Shown here piece by piece: positions 1 to 9,177 of a DNA stretch of 33,485 nt; within the stretch, counting starts at the first letter, position 1, and each line of letters starts with the position of its first letter. The notes under the pieces were generated by a model that was not told where the DNA came from, made no database searches, and saw nothing but the letters and a program-made list of their open reading frames with translations. The stretch is taken from contig JAJRQE010000100.1 in assembly GCA_024280415.1 (NCBI GenBank), positions 1 to 33,485 of the forward strand, given 5' to 3'. The position numbers and the translations under genes were made by a program. Origin of the DNA: Spirochaetota bacterium (GTDB taxonomy: Bacteria; Spirochaetota; Spirochaetia; B11-G9).

Positions 1-663
1 AAAGATGAAATAGGTGTAGTCATAATGGCTGCGAGTATCGTTGTATCTGAAAATGACTTCAAAAAAGAAGATATTTCTCTTAATTATGAAAAGAGTTCTC
101 TTAGAACAGATCCTGATCCTGAAATTGTTAACCAGGCAGTACAGATTCATAAAATTTATAGCAGGACGGTTCCCCGGGTTGTTTTGGAAGACAGTTCATT
201 GTTGATTCCGGTAGAAAATGGAATAACTACTTCCTGGTATGGAGACCGGAGAAAGTTTATCTATTCCAATGGATCTGTATCCGGCTCAATCCATACGGGC
301 ATAGATATTGCCGCTCCTATGGGAACTTTTATCAGGGCAGCTCACAGTGGAAAGGTTGTTTTTGCAGGTGACAGGATAATAACAGGGAAGAGTGTTGTTC
401 TGGAGTATCTTCCCGGAGTATATGGAGTTTTCTTTCATATGGAGAAGCTTTTTGTCAGAGAGGGGGAGACTGTTAACTCCAGTACCGTAGTAGGTAGTCT
501 TGGTAAATCAGGCCTGGCAACAGGACCCCACTTACATTGGGAAATAAGGGTTGGAGCTGTCCCTGTTGATCCCTATTCCCTTGTGGCAGGAGGACTTATT
601 GACAATTCTCTGATAATGAGTATAGTGAGCAGTCATACGGCTGAGTATTCAGGAAGGAGGTGA
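1..663 (+). CDS. M23 family metallopeptidase, 5' end missing
   Basis: LytM/M23 zinc peptidase, a family that cuts peptidoglycan cross-bridges in the periplasm. The frame is open from the first base, so the true start and any signal peptide lie outside the window. Counting from the ATG at 25, the zinc and catalytic residues are H90 and D94 in HTGID, H138 in FFHME, and H169/H171 in GPHLHWE. All are present, so an active enzyme is expected. The catalytic domain fills roughly residues 65-185; the part before it looks like the end of a longer N-terminal region. The stop codon TGA (661-663) sits inside the strong Shine-Dalgarno of rpsU, so the two genes are probably translationally coupled. Confidence 0.9.
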   Translation, partial: KDEIGVVIMAASIVVSENDFKKEDISLNYEKSSLRTDPDPEIVNQAVQIHKIYSRTVPRVVLEDSSLLIPVENGITTSWYGDRRKFIYSNGSVSGSIHTGIDIAAPMGTFIRAAHSGKVVFAGDRIITGKSVVLEYLPGVYGVFFHMEKLFVREGETVNSSTVVGSLGKSGLATGPHLHWEIRVGAVPVDPYSLVAGGLIDNSLIMSIVSSHTAEYSGRR

Positions 664-878
664 TTCCCATAGCATTCGTAAAAATTGATGAATCAGAACC
701 CCTTGAAAAAGCGATTAAGCGCTTTAAAAGAATGGTGGAAAAAGAGGGTATAATCAGAGAATGGAAGAAAAATGAACACTTTGAAAAACCATCCACTATA
801 AAAAATCGCAAGAAAAAAGCCCTTCAGAGAAAGCAAATGAAGAAACTGAGAAAAGTTCAGGCAATGAAGAACTACTAA
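660..878 (+). CDS. rpsU: 30S ribosomal protein bS21
   Basis: Small basic protein of the 30S subunit that helps initiation near the anti-Shine-Dalgarno. The core [20 protein letters not shown] and the Lys/Arg-rich tail ([16 protein letters not shown]) are typical of bS21. The start is unusual. The only conventional start is GTG at 660, which lies within the sequence AAGGAGGTGAT (654-664), an 11-base complement of the 16S rRNA 3' end. The codon correctly spaced from that site (8 bases after GGAGG) is ATA at 669, which would give a 69-residue protein beginning (M)AFVKIDES, the usual bS21 beginning. ATT at 663 is too close. I think AUA initiation is likely; GTG with the weaker AGGA at 651-654 is the alternative. 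Confidence 0.93.
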   Translation: MIPIAFVKIDESEPLEKAIKRFKRMVEKEGIIREWKKNEHFEKPSTIKNRKKKALQRKQMKKLRKVQAMKNY

Positions 879-917
879 TCAGTAGCGAGTCAGACTATTA
901 TTTTTCGATCATTAATG

Positions 918-945
918 AGACCGGTTTATGCCGGTCTTTTTTTTT
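918..945 (+). terminator. Rho-independent terminator after rpsU
   Basis: AGACCGG (918-924) pairs with CCGGTCT (931-937) around a six-base TTTATG loop, followed by a run of nine T (937-945). It closes the transcript carrying the peptidase gene and rpsU. Confidence 0.88.
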
Positions 946-979
946 GTATTAATGTAATCATTGAAATATCAATAAATAT

Positions 980-1008
980 TTGACTTTTACCTAAAAAGAG
1001 ATTACGAT
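980..1008 (+). promoter_or_regulatory. Sigma-70-type promoter of the serine/glycine operon
   Basis: TTGACT (980-985) and TACGAT (1003-1008) are separated by exactly 17 bases. It is the only good promoter before a run of seven closely packed genes. Transcription would start near 1015, giving a leader of about 170 bases before serA. The leader holds a short ORF but no glycine riboswitch that I can recognise. Confidence 0.7.
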
Positions 1009-1042
1009 AATTTAGATAAATAGAGCAGGAGGAATGATAGAA

Positions 1043-1150
1043 ATGAATATGAGATATCATAGTAATGCAAAAAAAATCGTTTTATCATTCAGCGACAGAG
1101 ACTTTACGGGTACTTGTTATAATTTTTTTGTTTTTATAATAAAAATTTAA
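1043..1150 (+). CDS. Possible 35-residue leader peptide before serA
   Basis: A short ORF begins MNMRYHSNAKKIV and ends FFVFIIKI. AGGAGG (1027-1032) stands 10 bases before the ATG, so translation is plausible. It lies between the operon promoter and serA, where a leader peptide could act. Three Ser codons fall at residues 7, 15 and 17, two of them in LSFSD, which is not a strong amino-acid-sensing run. I see no attenuator terminator between it and serA. It could equally be a chance ORF in an AT-rich leader. Confidence 0.35.
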   Translation: MNMRYHSNAKKIVLSFSDRDFTGTCYNFFVFIIKI

Positions 1151-1184
1151 GGAAAGTGCTCGAAAGCGAATACAGGAGGATACT

Positions 1185-2072
1185 ATGCTATTATTAATTT
1201 CAGATGCTTTTGATGCCGCATTACCGGAAAAACTGGCGGATTTTGGGGAAGTAACCACCGATAAATCAAGATTAGCCGATGCTGATGTGGTTTTAATTAG
1301 AAGCAAGACCAAATGTAATAAAGAATATATCGATAATGCTGATAATCTGAAGCTGATTGTCAGGGGTGGTGTAGGTATAGATAATATCGATAAGGAATAT
1401 GCTGAAAGTAAGGGGATTGCAGTCAGAAATACCCCCAAAGCATCTTCTATTGCTGTGGCTGAGCTTACTTTTGCCCATATGCTTTCTGTTCCAAACAGGA
1501 TAATTGAGGGTCATAACAGCATGAACGAGGGTAAATGGATAAAGAAAGAGCTTAAAAGGACAGAACTTTTTGGTAAGACTCTCTGTCTTGTTGGTATTGG
1601 TAATATTTCCAAAGAGGTCGCAAAGAGAGCTGCCGCCTTCGGGATGAAAGTCGTAGCCTACGATAAATATGTATCCGAAAGCAATCTTGCAGAGATGAAA
1701 GGATCACTTTCAGAGGCTGCTTCAGATGCAGATTATATCTCAATGCATCTGCCTTTAACACCCGAAACAGAAGGAATGATGAATGGGGAAATAATAAATG
1801 GATTTACTAAGAAACCGGTAATTATAAATACAGGCCGTGGAGGTTGTATAAATGCCGATGATCTTAAGGCTGCTCTCGAGGATGGACGGGTTAGTGCTTA
1901 TGCCACTGATGTCTGGCCTTCAGATCCTCCTCCTTCTGACTATCCGATACTTAGTGCAAAAAATGTTCAGATGACTCCCCATCTGGGAGCAAGCAGTGCG
2001 GAAAACCTTCTGAGAATAGGTGCTGAGGCATATTCAATTATTGATGAATTGGTTAAGGGAGGAAAAATATGA
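1185..2072 (+). CDS. serA: D-3-phosphoglycerate dehydrogenase, short form
   Basis: NAD-dependent oxidation of 3-phosphoglycerate to 3-phosphohydroxypyruvate, the first step of serine synthesis. At 295 residues it is the short type without a C-terminal ACT regulatory domain. The nucleotide-binding loop is GIGNIS (137-142), with Ser where the third Gly usually stands, and D160 is the expected NAD-selecting acid. Catalytic R218 (NTGRGG) and H266 (TPHLGAS) are present. The usual catalytic Glu is replaced by D247 in WPSDPP. GGAGG lies 7 bases before the ATG. serC follows with an ATGA overlap, which supports the pathway assignment over another 2-hydroxyacid dehydrogenase such as hydroxypyruvate reductase. 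Confidence 0.88.
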   Translation: MLLLISDAFDAALPEKLADFGEVTTDKSRLADADVVLIRSKTKCNKEYIDNADNLKLIVRGGVGIDNIDKEYAESKGIAVRNTPKASSIAVAELTFAHMLSVPNRIIEGHNSMNEGKWIKKELKRTELFGKTLCLVGIGNISKEVAKRAAAFGMKVVAYDKYVSESNLAEMKGSLSEAASDADYISMHLPLTPETEGMMNGEIINGFTKKPVIINTGRGGCINADDLKAALEDGRVSAYATDVWPSDPPPSDYPILSAKNVQMTPHLGASSAENLLRIGAEAYSIIDELVKGGKI

Positions 2073-3151
2073 GTAGAAAATTAAATTTTTCAGCAGGTCC
2101 GTGTGCCATTCCGCTGGAGGTACTGGAAGAGATGCAGTCAAATATGTCCGATTATCAGGGCAATGGTATTTCTCTGGTGGAGGTAAGTCACAGACATAAA
2201 TTTTATGATGATGTCCATAATGAGGCAATTTCACTTTTTAAGGAATTGATGAATATTCCTGATAACTATTCAATTCTTTTTCTTGGTGGAGGAGCTACTC
2301 TTGCTTTTTCCATGATACCCATGAATTTTCTTACTCCCGGTAAAACTGCAGATTATGTAAACAGCGGTACCTGGGCAAAAAAAGCAATTGACGATGCAAA
2401 GAAAATTGGTAAAGTAAATGTTGTTTTTGACGGTAAAGAGGGTGCTTATTCTTCTCTACCTGCTGTTTCTGAACTATCTGCATCTCCTGATTCTGCATAT
2501 TTCCATTTTACATCCAACGAAACAATAGGTGGAATACAGTGGAAAGAATGGCCTGAACTTGGGGATATCCCCGTAATATGTGATATGTCCAGTGATATTA
2601 TGAGCAGGGAAATTGATGTCAGTAAGTTTGCAATGATCTATGGTGGTGTTCAAAAAAATCTTGGACCTGCGGGTGCTGCTTTTATGATTATCAGGAACGA
2701 TCTTCTTGAACGATCTCCGGACACTTTGACAGCTTACCTTAACTATAAAATTCACGCTGATAAAGGTTCCATGTATAACACACCTCCGGTTTTTACAATT
2801 TGGGGTGTCAAACTGTTTCTTGAATGGGTAAAAAGGAATGGTGGTGTTCCTGCCATGTCAGCTCTTGCTGATAAAAAATCAAAAATGATCTATGACTTGA
2901 TTGATTCGGGAGATTTTTACAGATCTCCTGTTGATTCTGCCTTCCGGTCAACAATGAATCTTGTATTCAGACTTCCTTCGGAGGAACTGGAAGCAAAGTT
3001 TGTAAAAGAAGCTTCAGCAAATGGGATGATGTTTTTAAAAGGGCATAGGAGTGTAGGGGGATGCAGGGCTTCCCTATACAATGGTGTTCCTGTATCTGCT
3101 GTCGAAACTCTGGTAGATTTTATGAAAGATTTCAGCGTCAAGAATGGCTGA
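2069..3151 (+). CDS. serC: Phosphoserine aminotransferase
   Basis: PLP-dependent transfer of an amino group from glutamate to 3-phosphohydroxypyruvate, giving phosphoserine; cytoplasmic. The start LNFSAGPCAIP, the phosphate-binding FLGGGATLAF (71-80) and the PLP lysine K196 in GGVQKNLGPAG are diagnostic. HRSVGGCRASLYNG near the C-terminus is the family's substrate-binding loop. At 360 residues it is full length. Its ATG overlaps the serA stop by four bases and its own end overlaps the lrp-like gene by eight, so the three are likely coupled in translation. No phosphoserine phosphatase gene (serB) is in the window. Confidence 0.96.
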   Translation: MSRKLNFSAGPCAIPLEVLEEMQSNMSDYQGNGISLVEVSHRHKFYDDVHNEAISLFKELMNIPDNYSILFLGGGATLAFSMIPMNFLTPGKTADYVNSGTWAKKAIDDAKKIGKVNVVFDGKEGAYSSLPAVSELSASPDSAYFHFTSNETIGGIQWKEWPELGDIPVICDMSSDIMSREIDVSKFAMIYGGVQKNLGPAGAAFMIIRNDLLERSPDTLTAYLNYKIHADKGSMYNTPPVFTIWGVKLFLEWVKRNGGVPAMSALADKKSKMIYDLIDSGDFYRSPVDSAFRSTMNLVFRLPSEELEAKFVKEASANGMMFLKGHRSVGGCRASLYNGVPVSAVETLVDFMKDFSVKNG

Positions 3152-3605
3152 TTCTGCTAAGATAGACAATACCAGTCTTGCTATTATTAAGCATCTCAAA
3201 GATGGACGGAAACCTTACAGTCTTATTGCAGAGGAGTTGTCTATTACAGAAAATACTGTCAGATCAAGAGTTAACAAACTCTTGTCTGACGGTGTTCTTG
3301 AAATTTCCGGCCTCATAAATCCGGATACTCTCCCTGGTCATCAGATGATACTTGCTGCTTTGAAAATGAGTACTGTGGAACTTGGAGCCAAAGCAGAGGA
3401 ATTCAGTAAGCTTAGGGGGGTCATTTCTGTTAGTGTAGTAACCGGCAGGTATGATCTCCTTGCCTATGTTATGCTTCACCCTTCAGCGGATTTTACACTT
3501 CTTGACTTTTTTAGGGATGAACTATCAAAAATTGAACTGATTCAGGATATTGAGACCTTTGTGGTGTATGAGGGTATCGACTTATCGGTACCATATGTAC
3601 TATAA
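3144..3605 (+). CDS. Lrp/AsnC family transcriptional regulator
   Basis: DNA-binding regulator that responds to an amino acid. The N-terminal winged helix-turn-helix is at about residues 10-55 (SLIAEELSITENTVRSRVNK), followed by a RAM ligand-binding and oligomerisation domain at about 68-145 containing VVTGRYDLLAYVML. At 153 residues it has the usual family length. The gene sits inside the operon, overlapping the end of serC and 36 bases before gcvT. The context suggests it senses serine or glycine and controls this operon, including itself; this is inference. Its operator was not identified. Confidence 0.9.
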   Translation: MADSAKIDNTSLAIIKHLKDGRKPYSLIAEELSITENTVRSRVNKLLSDGVLEISGLINPDTLPGHQMILAALKMSTVELGAKAEEFSKLRGVISVSVVTGRYDLLAYVMLHPSADFTLLDFFRDELSKIELIQDIETFVVYEGIDLSVPYVL

Positions 3606-3641
3606 TTATATATATAAATATTTTAATATCCGGGGGTAAAT

Positions 3642-4757
3642 ATGTTGAAAAGAACACCCCTTTTCGAAGTTTACAAAGACTACGAAGGGGCTAAACTGAT
3701 AGATTTCGGAGGCTGGGAACTCCCTGTGAATTTTGCCAGTGGAATAATTGCAGAACACATGGTTGTCAGGGAAAATGCAGGACTCTTTGATGTTTCCCAC
3801 ATGGGGGAAATTACAGTCGAAGGTGAAAAAAGTGAGGCTTTCCTGAACTGGCTGCTTCCCAATAATATTATAAAAATGAAAGAGAATCAGTGTCTCTACT
3901 CGCCAATGTGCTATGAAGATGGCGGTGTTGTAGATGACTTACTGGTTTATAAGTATAACAGTGAAAAATATCTTCTTGTGGTAAATGCATCGAATGTTGA
4001 AAAAGATTTTAAATGGATAACAGAAGAGAATGCCTGGATAAAAAGAGAACAGAATCCTCCTGAATTTGAGAATCTTTCAGAAAGTAAATCTTCAGTTGCA
4101 TTTCAGGGACCTAAGTCAACCGAATATTTAGCAGAAATGGCCGGAAAAGAGATAGACAATATTGATTTCTTCTATTTCAGGGATGACCTGAAGATAAATG
4201 GAATAGACTGCATTATTTCCAGAACAGGTTATACCGGTGAAGTCGGGGATGAAATATATGTTGACCGGGAAGATGCTCCAGCTTTATGGACCTATATTCT
4301 TGATACAACCCGGGGCAGAGGAGTTCTTCCTGTCGGTCTCGGTGCACGTGATACACTCCGTTTTGAGGCAAAACTGCCTCTCTATGGTCATGAACTGACG
4401 AAAGATATATCTCCCCTGGAGGCAAATCTTGGTTACTTTATTGATCTGGAAGGTGATGATTTCTGCGGCAGAGATGCTTTAATCGCACAGAAGAAAAATG
4501 GAATACCCAGATCTCTCCGGGGTTGTGAAATGATTGATCGGGGAATACCGAGAGAGAGTTATAGGGTACTGCTTGGGGGTAAAGATATAGGTCATGTAAC
4601 AAGTGGTACAAAATCTCCAATGCTTAATAAATTCTGTGGTCTGGTTCTTATTGAGAGAGGATTAGGATTAAAATTGGGCGATGAGATACAAATCGACATT
4701 AAGGGGAAACTAAAAAAAGCTAAACTTGTAAAAACCCCTTTTTATAAGAATATATAG
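3642..4757 (+). CDS. gcvT: Aminomethyltransferase, glycine cleavage T-protein
   Basis: Moves the aminomethyl carbon from lipoyl-H-protein to tetrahydrofolate, releasing ammonia and forming 5,10-methylene-THF. Visible family motifs are DVSHMGE (50-56), GGVVDDL (94-100), SRTGYTGE (193-200), GARDTLR (234-240) and GHELT (249-253). The length, 371 residues, is standard. GGGGG lies 7 bases before the ATG. It is the first of four adjacent glycine cleavage genes in the order T-H-PA-PB. Confidence 0.97.
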   Translation: MLKRTPLFEVYKDYEGAKLIDFGGWELPVNFASGIIAEHMVVRENAGLFDVSHMGEITVEGEKSEAFLNWLLPNNIIKMKENQCLYSPMCYEDGGVVDDLLVYKYNSEKYLLVVNASNVEKDFKWITEENAWIKREQNPPEFENLSESKSSVAFQGPKSTEYLAEMAGKEIDNIDFFYFRDDLKINGIDCIISRTGYTGEVGDEIYVDREDAPALWTYILDTTRGRGVLPVGLGARDTLRFEAKLPLYGHELTKDISPLEANLGYFIDLEGDDFCGRDALIAQKKNGIPRSLRGCEMIDRGIPRESYRVLLGGKDIGHVTSGTKSPMLNKFCGLVLIERGLGLKLGDEIQIDIKGKLKKAKLVKTPFYKNI

Positions 4758-4776
4758 GTACGGATAAGGAGACAAT

Positions 4777-5157
4777 ATGAATATTCCAGGTGATTTAAAG
4801 TACACAGAAGGACATGAATGGATAAGAGTTGAGGGAAAAATTGCATTTATAGGTATTACAGATCATGCACAGCATGAACTTGGTGATATTGTTTATGTAG
4901 AACTTCCTGAGGTTGATACAGAGATAGATAGTAAGGAAGAGGCTACAAATATAGAGTCTGTAAAGGCTGCAGCTCCGGTTTACTCTCCTGTATCCGGTAA
5001 TATTGTGAAAATTAATGAAGAGCTTGAAGATAATTCAGAGTTAATTAACTCCGATGCCTATGGTTCCTATATTTTTGCAGTTGAGATGTCAGATGCTTCT
5101 GAACTCGATGGATTAATGGATGCAGCTGCATATAAAGAATTTCTCGAAAAGGAGTAA
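4777..5157 (+). CDS. gcvH: Glycine cleavage H-protein
   Basis: Lipoyl carrier that shuttles the aminomethyl group between the P, T and L proteins. The lipoylated lysine is K63 in NIESVKAAAPVYSPVSG. GHEWI (12-16) and the HELGDIVYVELP segment are typical. It is full length at 126 residues. The end of the gene carries AAGGAG, which serves as the ribosome binding site of gcvPA, so the two are tightly coupled. Confidence 0.97.
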   Translation: MNIPGDLKYTEGHEWIRVEGKIAFIGITDHAQHELGDIVYVELPEVDTEIDSKEEATNIESVKAAAPVYSPVSGNIVKINEELEDNSELINSDAYGSYIFAVEMSDASELDGLMDAAAYKEFLEKE

Positions 5158-5159
5158 TA

Positions 5160-6494
5160 ATGTTTTCATACTTACCTCAGACTGATAAAGATATCCGGGA
5201 GATGCTGGATGTTATAGGTGTGAATTCCATAGATGACCTCTTTCGGGATATTCCAGCGGAAATCCTGCAGAAGAAAGAGTTGAATATTGCTCCGGGGCTC
5301 TCTGAATACGATGTTTATAAGCGTATGAAAGGGTTATCAGAAAAGAATATGCAGGGAATATCTTTTATGGGATGCGGATCCTATGATCATATAGTTCCCT
5401 CTGTAGTTGGACATGTTCTGCAGATGCCTAATTTCTATACCGCATATACACCTTATCAGGCAGAAATTTCCCAGGGAATTCTTCAGTCTATCTTTGAATT
5501 TCAGACATTAATATGTGAACTGACTGGAATGGATGTTTCCAATGCTTCTCTCTATGATGATCATACAGCTGCCAGTGAGGCCATTACAATGGCTGTTAAT
5601 GCACGTAAGAAAGCTGACAGAATACTCGTTTCAGGAACTATTCATCCTCATACGAGAGCCGTAATTGATACATTTTTTTCTGATATACCTGTGAAAATTG
5701 AAGAAATTGCTACTGAAAACTATTTAACTTCACTGGATGCCTTAAAAGAAAGCATTGATGATTCTGTTGCAGCTGTTCTGATACAGACACCTAATTTCTA
5801 TGGATGGGCAGAGGATCTGACAGGTCTTGCCGATCTTGTCCATGAGCATAAAGCTCTCCTGATTATTTCGAGTAACCCCATGTCTCTCGGTGTTTTTAAA
5901 TCACAGGCTGACTGGGGTGCAGATATTGCCATTGGTGGAACACAGCCCTTTGGACTTTCTACATATTTTGGAGGACCCTCAGTCGGATATATCTCTACAG
6001 GTACCAAACTTACACGAAAGATGCCTGGGAGAATTGTAGGACAGACAAAGGATGTTGATGGGAAAAGGGCATTTGTTCTGACCTTACAGGCAAGAGAACA
6101 GCATATAAAACGGGAGAGAGCAACTTCCAATATTTGTTCAAACCAGGCACTGGCTGCAATGGGAAGCGGTATCTATCTTTCGACCATAGGCTGGAAAGGT
6201 TTGCAGGAAGCGGCGTCTCAAAGTTTTCAAAAGGCTCACTATCTATATAAACGATTAACAGAAGAACTTGGATTAACATCTCAGGCGGGAAATGATTTTT
6301 TTAATGAATTTACCCTTCTGATTCCCAATGCAGCCCGGGTTATGGAAGATATGGAAGCTCAGGGTATATACGGGGGAGTTAATCTTCTTCGGTTTTTTCC
6401 TGATCTTAAAGATGCGGTAACAATTGCAGTAACTGAAAAAAGAACAAAAGAAGAGATGGATGCCTATGTTGATCTTATGAAGAGGGTACTGTAA
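5160..6494 (+). CDS. gcvPA: Glycine dehydrogenase (decarboxylating) subunit 1
   Basis: N-terminal half of the split P-protein, which with subunit 2 decarboxylates glycine and loads the aminomethyl group onto H-protein. Recognisable stretches are [41 protein letters not shown] and [13 protein letters not shown]. The length (444 residues) fits the split form found in many anaerobes and Gram-positive bacteria. The stop TAA overlaps the gcvPB ATG by one base, which favours equal production of the two subunits. Confidence 0.96.
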   Translation: MFSYLPQTDKDIREMLDVIGVNSIDDLFRDIPAEILQKKELNIAPGLSEYDVYKRMKGLSEKNMQGISFMGCGSYDHIVPSVVGHVLQMPNFYTAYTPYQAEISQGILQSIFEFQTLICELTGMDVSNASLYDDHTAASEAITMAVNARKKADRILVSGTIHPHTRAVIDTFFSDIPVKIEEIATENYLTSLDALKESIDDSVAAVLIQTPNFYGWAEDLTGLADLVHEHKALLIISSNPMSLGVFKSQADWGADIAIGGTQPFGLSTYFGGPSVGYISTGTKLTRKMPGRIVGQTKDVDGKRAFVLTLQAREQHIKRERATSNICSNQALAAMGSGIYLSTIGWKGLQEAASQSFQKAHYLYKRLTEELGLTSQAGNDFFNEFTLLIPNAARVMEDMEAQGIYGGVNLLRFFPDLKDAVTIAVTEKRTKEEMDAYVDLMKRVL

Positions 6495-7948
6495 TGAGTA
6501 ATAAACTAATTTTTGAACTGTCCTCAGATGGAAGAACCGGATACCGTTTCCCGGATCTGGATGTACCGGCTGCTCCTCTGGAAGAGAGTGTAAGTACTTC
6601 TCTTTTAAGAAATAGTAAGCCTGAGCTTCCGGAAGTTTCTGAAGTGGATATTATACGACACTATACTTCTCTCGCAAAAAGAAATTTTGGAGTTGATGCC
6701 GGGTTTTACCCCTTAGGTTCCTGTACAATGAAGTATAATCCTAAGATAAATGAGGATGTCGGAGGCTTTTCTGGTTTCACATCAATTCATCCGCTTCAGT
6801 CCGAAGAGAGTGTCCAGGGATATCTTGAGATGCTTTATGAGACAATAAAGAGCCTCTCGGAAATTACAGGAATGAAATGGGGTACTCTGCAGCCCTATGC
6901 AGGTGCCCATGGTGAGTTCACAGGGATGAAACTATTCAAGTCCTACTTTAAAAAGAAGGGCGATAAGAAGAGAACGAAGATTCTTGTACCCACTTCGGCA
7001 CATGGTACTAATCCTGCATCAGCCAGAATTTCAGGGTTTCAGGTTGAGGAAATTACTGCAGATGAACGAGGTCTTGTTTCCATAGAAAACCTCAAGGAAC
7101 ACCTTTCCGATGAGGTTGCAGGGATAATGCTTACGAATCCAAACACCCTTGGACTATTTGAGAAAGATATTATTGAAATTGCACGACTTGTTCATGAAGC
7201 TGGAGGGCTTCTTTACTACGACGGTGCTAATATGAATGCAATTATGGGCAAGGTAAGACCCGGTGATATGGGTTTTGATGTGATACATCTTAATCTCCAT
7301 AAAACTATGTCGACACCTCATGGTGGCGGCGGCCCCGGAGCAGGACCTGTTTTTGTTTCAGATCGATTGATAGATTTTTTACCTGCGCCAGATGTTGGAA
7401 AGGATGGTGACAGATATTATTTCGATTATGATAAACCCCATACTATGGGCAGAGTCTCCGGATTCTATGGGAATATGGCGGTACTTGTTCGTGCCTATAC
7501 CTATATTATTACCATGGGAAGTGATGGTCTTCAAAAAGCATCTGAGTATGCTGTACTTAACGCAAATTATCTTAAGGAAAAGTTAAAGACTACCTATCAT
7601 CTCTACTATGATACAGTGTGTATGCATGAATTTGTTCTTTCTGCAAAGAAGATGAAAGAGGAATTTGGAATTTCTGCTCTTGATATTGCAAAGGGGCTTC
7701 TCGATTACGGAGTTCATCCTCCCACAATATATTTTCCCCTTATAGTTCCCGAAGCGATGATGATTGAACCCACGGAAACTGAATCAAAGGAAACTCTTGA
7801 TAGTTTTGTTGATGCAATGCTTGAAATATATAAGACTGCAAAAGAAAATCCTGAAATACTGCATGAGGCTCCTCTTAACACAGCTGTGAGACGCGTAGAT
7901 GAAGTACTTGCTGCAAAACATCCGATTCTTAAATGGAAACCGGAATAG
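6494..7948 (+). CDS. gcvPB: Glycine dehydrogenase (decarboxylating) subunit 2
   Basis: PLP-carrying half of the split P-protein. The PLP lysine is K270 in [20 protein letters not shown], and [14 protein letters not shown] and QPYAGAHGE are family signatures. The 484 residues match the usual length. It is the last gene of the operon, ending about 60 bases before an inverted repeat at 8008. The dihydrolipoamide dehydrogenase (L-protein) needed to complete the system is not in the window and must be encoded elsewhere. Confidence 0.96.
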   Translation: MSNKLIFELSSDGRTGYRFPDLDVPAAPLEESVSTSLLRNSKPELPEVSEVDIIRHYTSLAKRNFGVDAGFYPLGSCTMKYNPKINEDVGGFSGFTSIHPLQSEESVQGYLEMLYETIKSLSEITGMKWGTLQPYAGAHGEFTGMKLFKSYFKKKGDKKRTKILVPTSAHGTNPASARISGFQVEEITADERGLVSIENLKEHLSDEVAGIMLTNPNTLGLFEKDIIEIARLVHEAGGLLYYDGANMNAIMGKVRPGDMGFDVIHLNLHKTMSTPHGGGGPGAGPVFVSDRLIDFLPAPDVGKDGDRYYFDYDKPHTMGRVSGFYGNMAVLVRAYTYIITMGSDGLQKASEYAVLNANYLKEKLKTTYHLYYDTVCMHEFVLSAKKMKEEFGISALDIAKGLLDYGVHPPTIYFPLIVPEAMMIEPTETESKETLDSFVDAMLEIYKTAKENPEILHEAPLNTAVRRVDEVLAAKHPILKWKPE

Positions 7949-8007
7949 AAGATCAAAAGAAGTGATTCTGCACTATTTCTGCAGGAACTTTAACTGATGA
8001 ACTTAAT

Positions 8008-8033
8008 GGGGAGTACGATTATTCGTGCTCCCC
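8008..8033 (+). terminator. Stem-loop ending the gcv operon
   Basis: GGGGAGTACGA (8008-8018) pairs with TCGTGCTCCCC (8023-8033) through ten normal pairs and one G-T, with a TTAT loop. It is followed by ACTTTTATAA, so the T run is short. The strong stem and the position after gcvPB support termination. Confidence 0.65.
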
Positions 8034-8193
8034 ACTTTTATAATATCTATTTTATATGATATAAATAAAGACACTGATGAAGTAATTTTTAGAATAGATA
8101 TTTAAATGTATAGTAATAAATAACTATTCGATCCCATAAAAGGTATCTTTCAATTTTTTTTTTTGCAGGAACCTGAGTCTTTAGGAGTTTTTT

Positions 8194-9177
8194 ATGGCCG
8201 ATCTTAGAACAACCTATATGAACTTATCCCTTAAAAATCCAGTTATTGCAGCTAGTTCAAGTCTTACTTCTTCCCTTGAGGGGGTTAAAAAATGTGAAGA
8301 TGCCGGTGCTGGGGCTGTTGTTATAAAATCTTTATTCGAGGAGCAAATAACTCAGGACAAAAATCGAATGATAGGTAGTATGAATTTCGATGCCTATACC
8401 GATGCGTATGATTTTTTTAATTCTGCCAGTGCAGATTTTTATCTGGATGAATATCTTGGCCTTGTGGAGGATGCAAAAGACTCGCTGGATATACCGGTTA
8501 TCGCAAGTGTTAACTGTGTATCCTCAGGGCAATGGATTGAATATGCAGAACGTTTTGAAAATATTGGAGCAGATGCGCTTGAACTGAACATATTTGTCCT
8601 TCCCTCTAATATTGGAACATCCGGGTCCCGGATAGAAGAGAATTATTTTGAAATTCTTGGTAACGTAAAAAAGAATATTAATATACCAGTTGCAGTAAAA
8701 ATTGGATATCATTTTTCGGGTATGGGTAACTTTATAAACAATATTTCAAATAAAGGTGCAGATGGGATTGTTCTTTTTAACCGTTTTTATAAAATAGATA
8801 TCGATATTGAGAATCTCTCATTAAAGTCTTCACCTTTGCTGAGTGAGCCTGGTGAGATTTATCTGGCTCTTCAATGGATTGCACTCATGGCAGGAGAAGT
8901 TTCTTCAGATTTTTCAGCTGCTACGGGTATTCATGATGCAGAAGGGGTCATTAAACATCTTCTTGCAGGTGCAAAATCTACACAGTTATGTTCAACTCTT
9001 CTAAAAAATGGTGTTAAGCACATTGGTGAAATAATTACAGACCTTGAGTTGTGGATGGATAGAAAGGGCTATAGTAGTATATCCGATTTTAATGGAAGTT
9101 TGAGTCAGGAAAACAGCAGCCATCCTGAATCCTATGAACGTTCTCAATTCATTAAATCGGTAATTGGTTCAGCATAG
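8194..9177 (+). CDS. Dihydroorotate dehydrogenase-like FMN protein
   Basis: FMN-binding TIM-barrel protein related to PyrD but of the divergent 'dihydroorotate dehydrogenase-like' group, whose true substrate is generally unknown. Visible signatures are LKNPVIAASS near the start, GAGAVVIKSLFEEQI, IPVIASVNCVSSGQW, ADALELNIF, VAVKIG and the phosphate-binding ATGIHDAEGVIKHLLAGA (about 243-260). The SCPN motif of true class 1 enzymes is absent, so I do not call it pyrD. GGAG lies 8 bases before the ATG, and a run of eleven T (8154-8164) lies just upstream. Its stop codon overlaps the GTG of the acyltransferase by one base. Confidence 0.85.
   Translation: MADLRTTYMNLSLKNPVIAASSSLTSSLEGVKKCEDAGAGAVVIKSLFEEQITQDKNRMIGSMNFDAYTDAYDFFNSASADFYLDEYLGLVEDAKDSLDIPVIASVNCVSSGQWIEYAERFENIGADALELNIFVLPSNIGTSGSRIEENYFEILGNVKKNINIPVAVKIGYHFSGMGNFINNISNKGADGIVLFNRFYKIDIDIENLSLKSSPLLSEPGEIYLALQWIALMAGEVSSDFSAATGIHDAEGVIKHLLAGAKSTQLCSTLLKNGVKHIGEIITDLELWMDRKGYSSISDFNGSLSQENSSHPESYERSQFIKSVIGSA

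Noticed and set aside
1009-1184. Glycine riboswitch before the operon
   Set aside because: I could not find the conserved tandem aptamer sequences; AGCGACAGAGAC is only a partial resemblance. A covariance search would settle it.
5798-6130. Minus-strand open frame opposite gcvPA
   Set aside because: It overlaps a fully supported gene and has no protein-like motif or ribosome binding site.
8194-9177. True pyrD dihydroorotate dehydrogenase
   Set aside because: The SCPN segment of class 1 enzymes is absent and no pyrimidine genes are near; it fits the divergent DHOD-like group.
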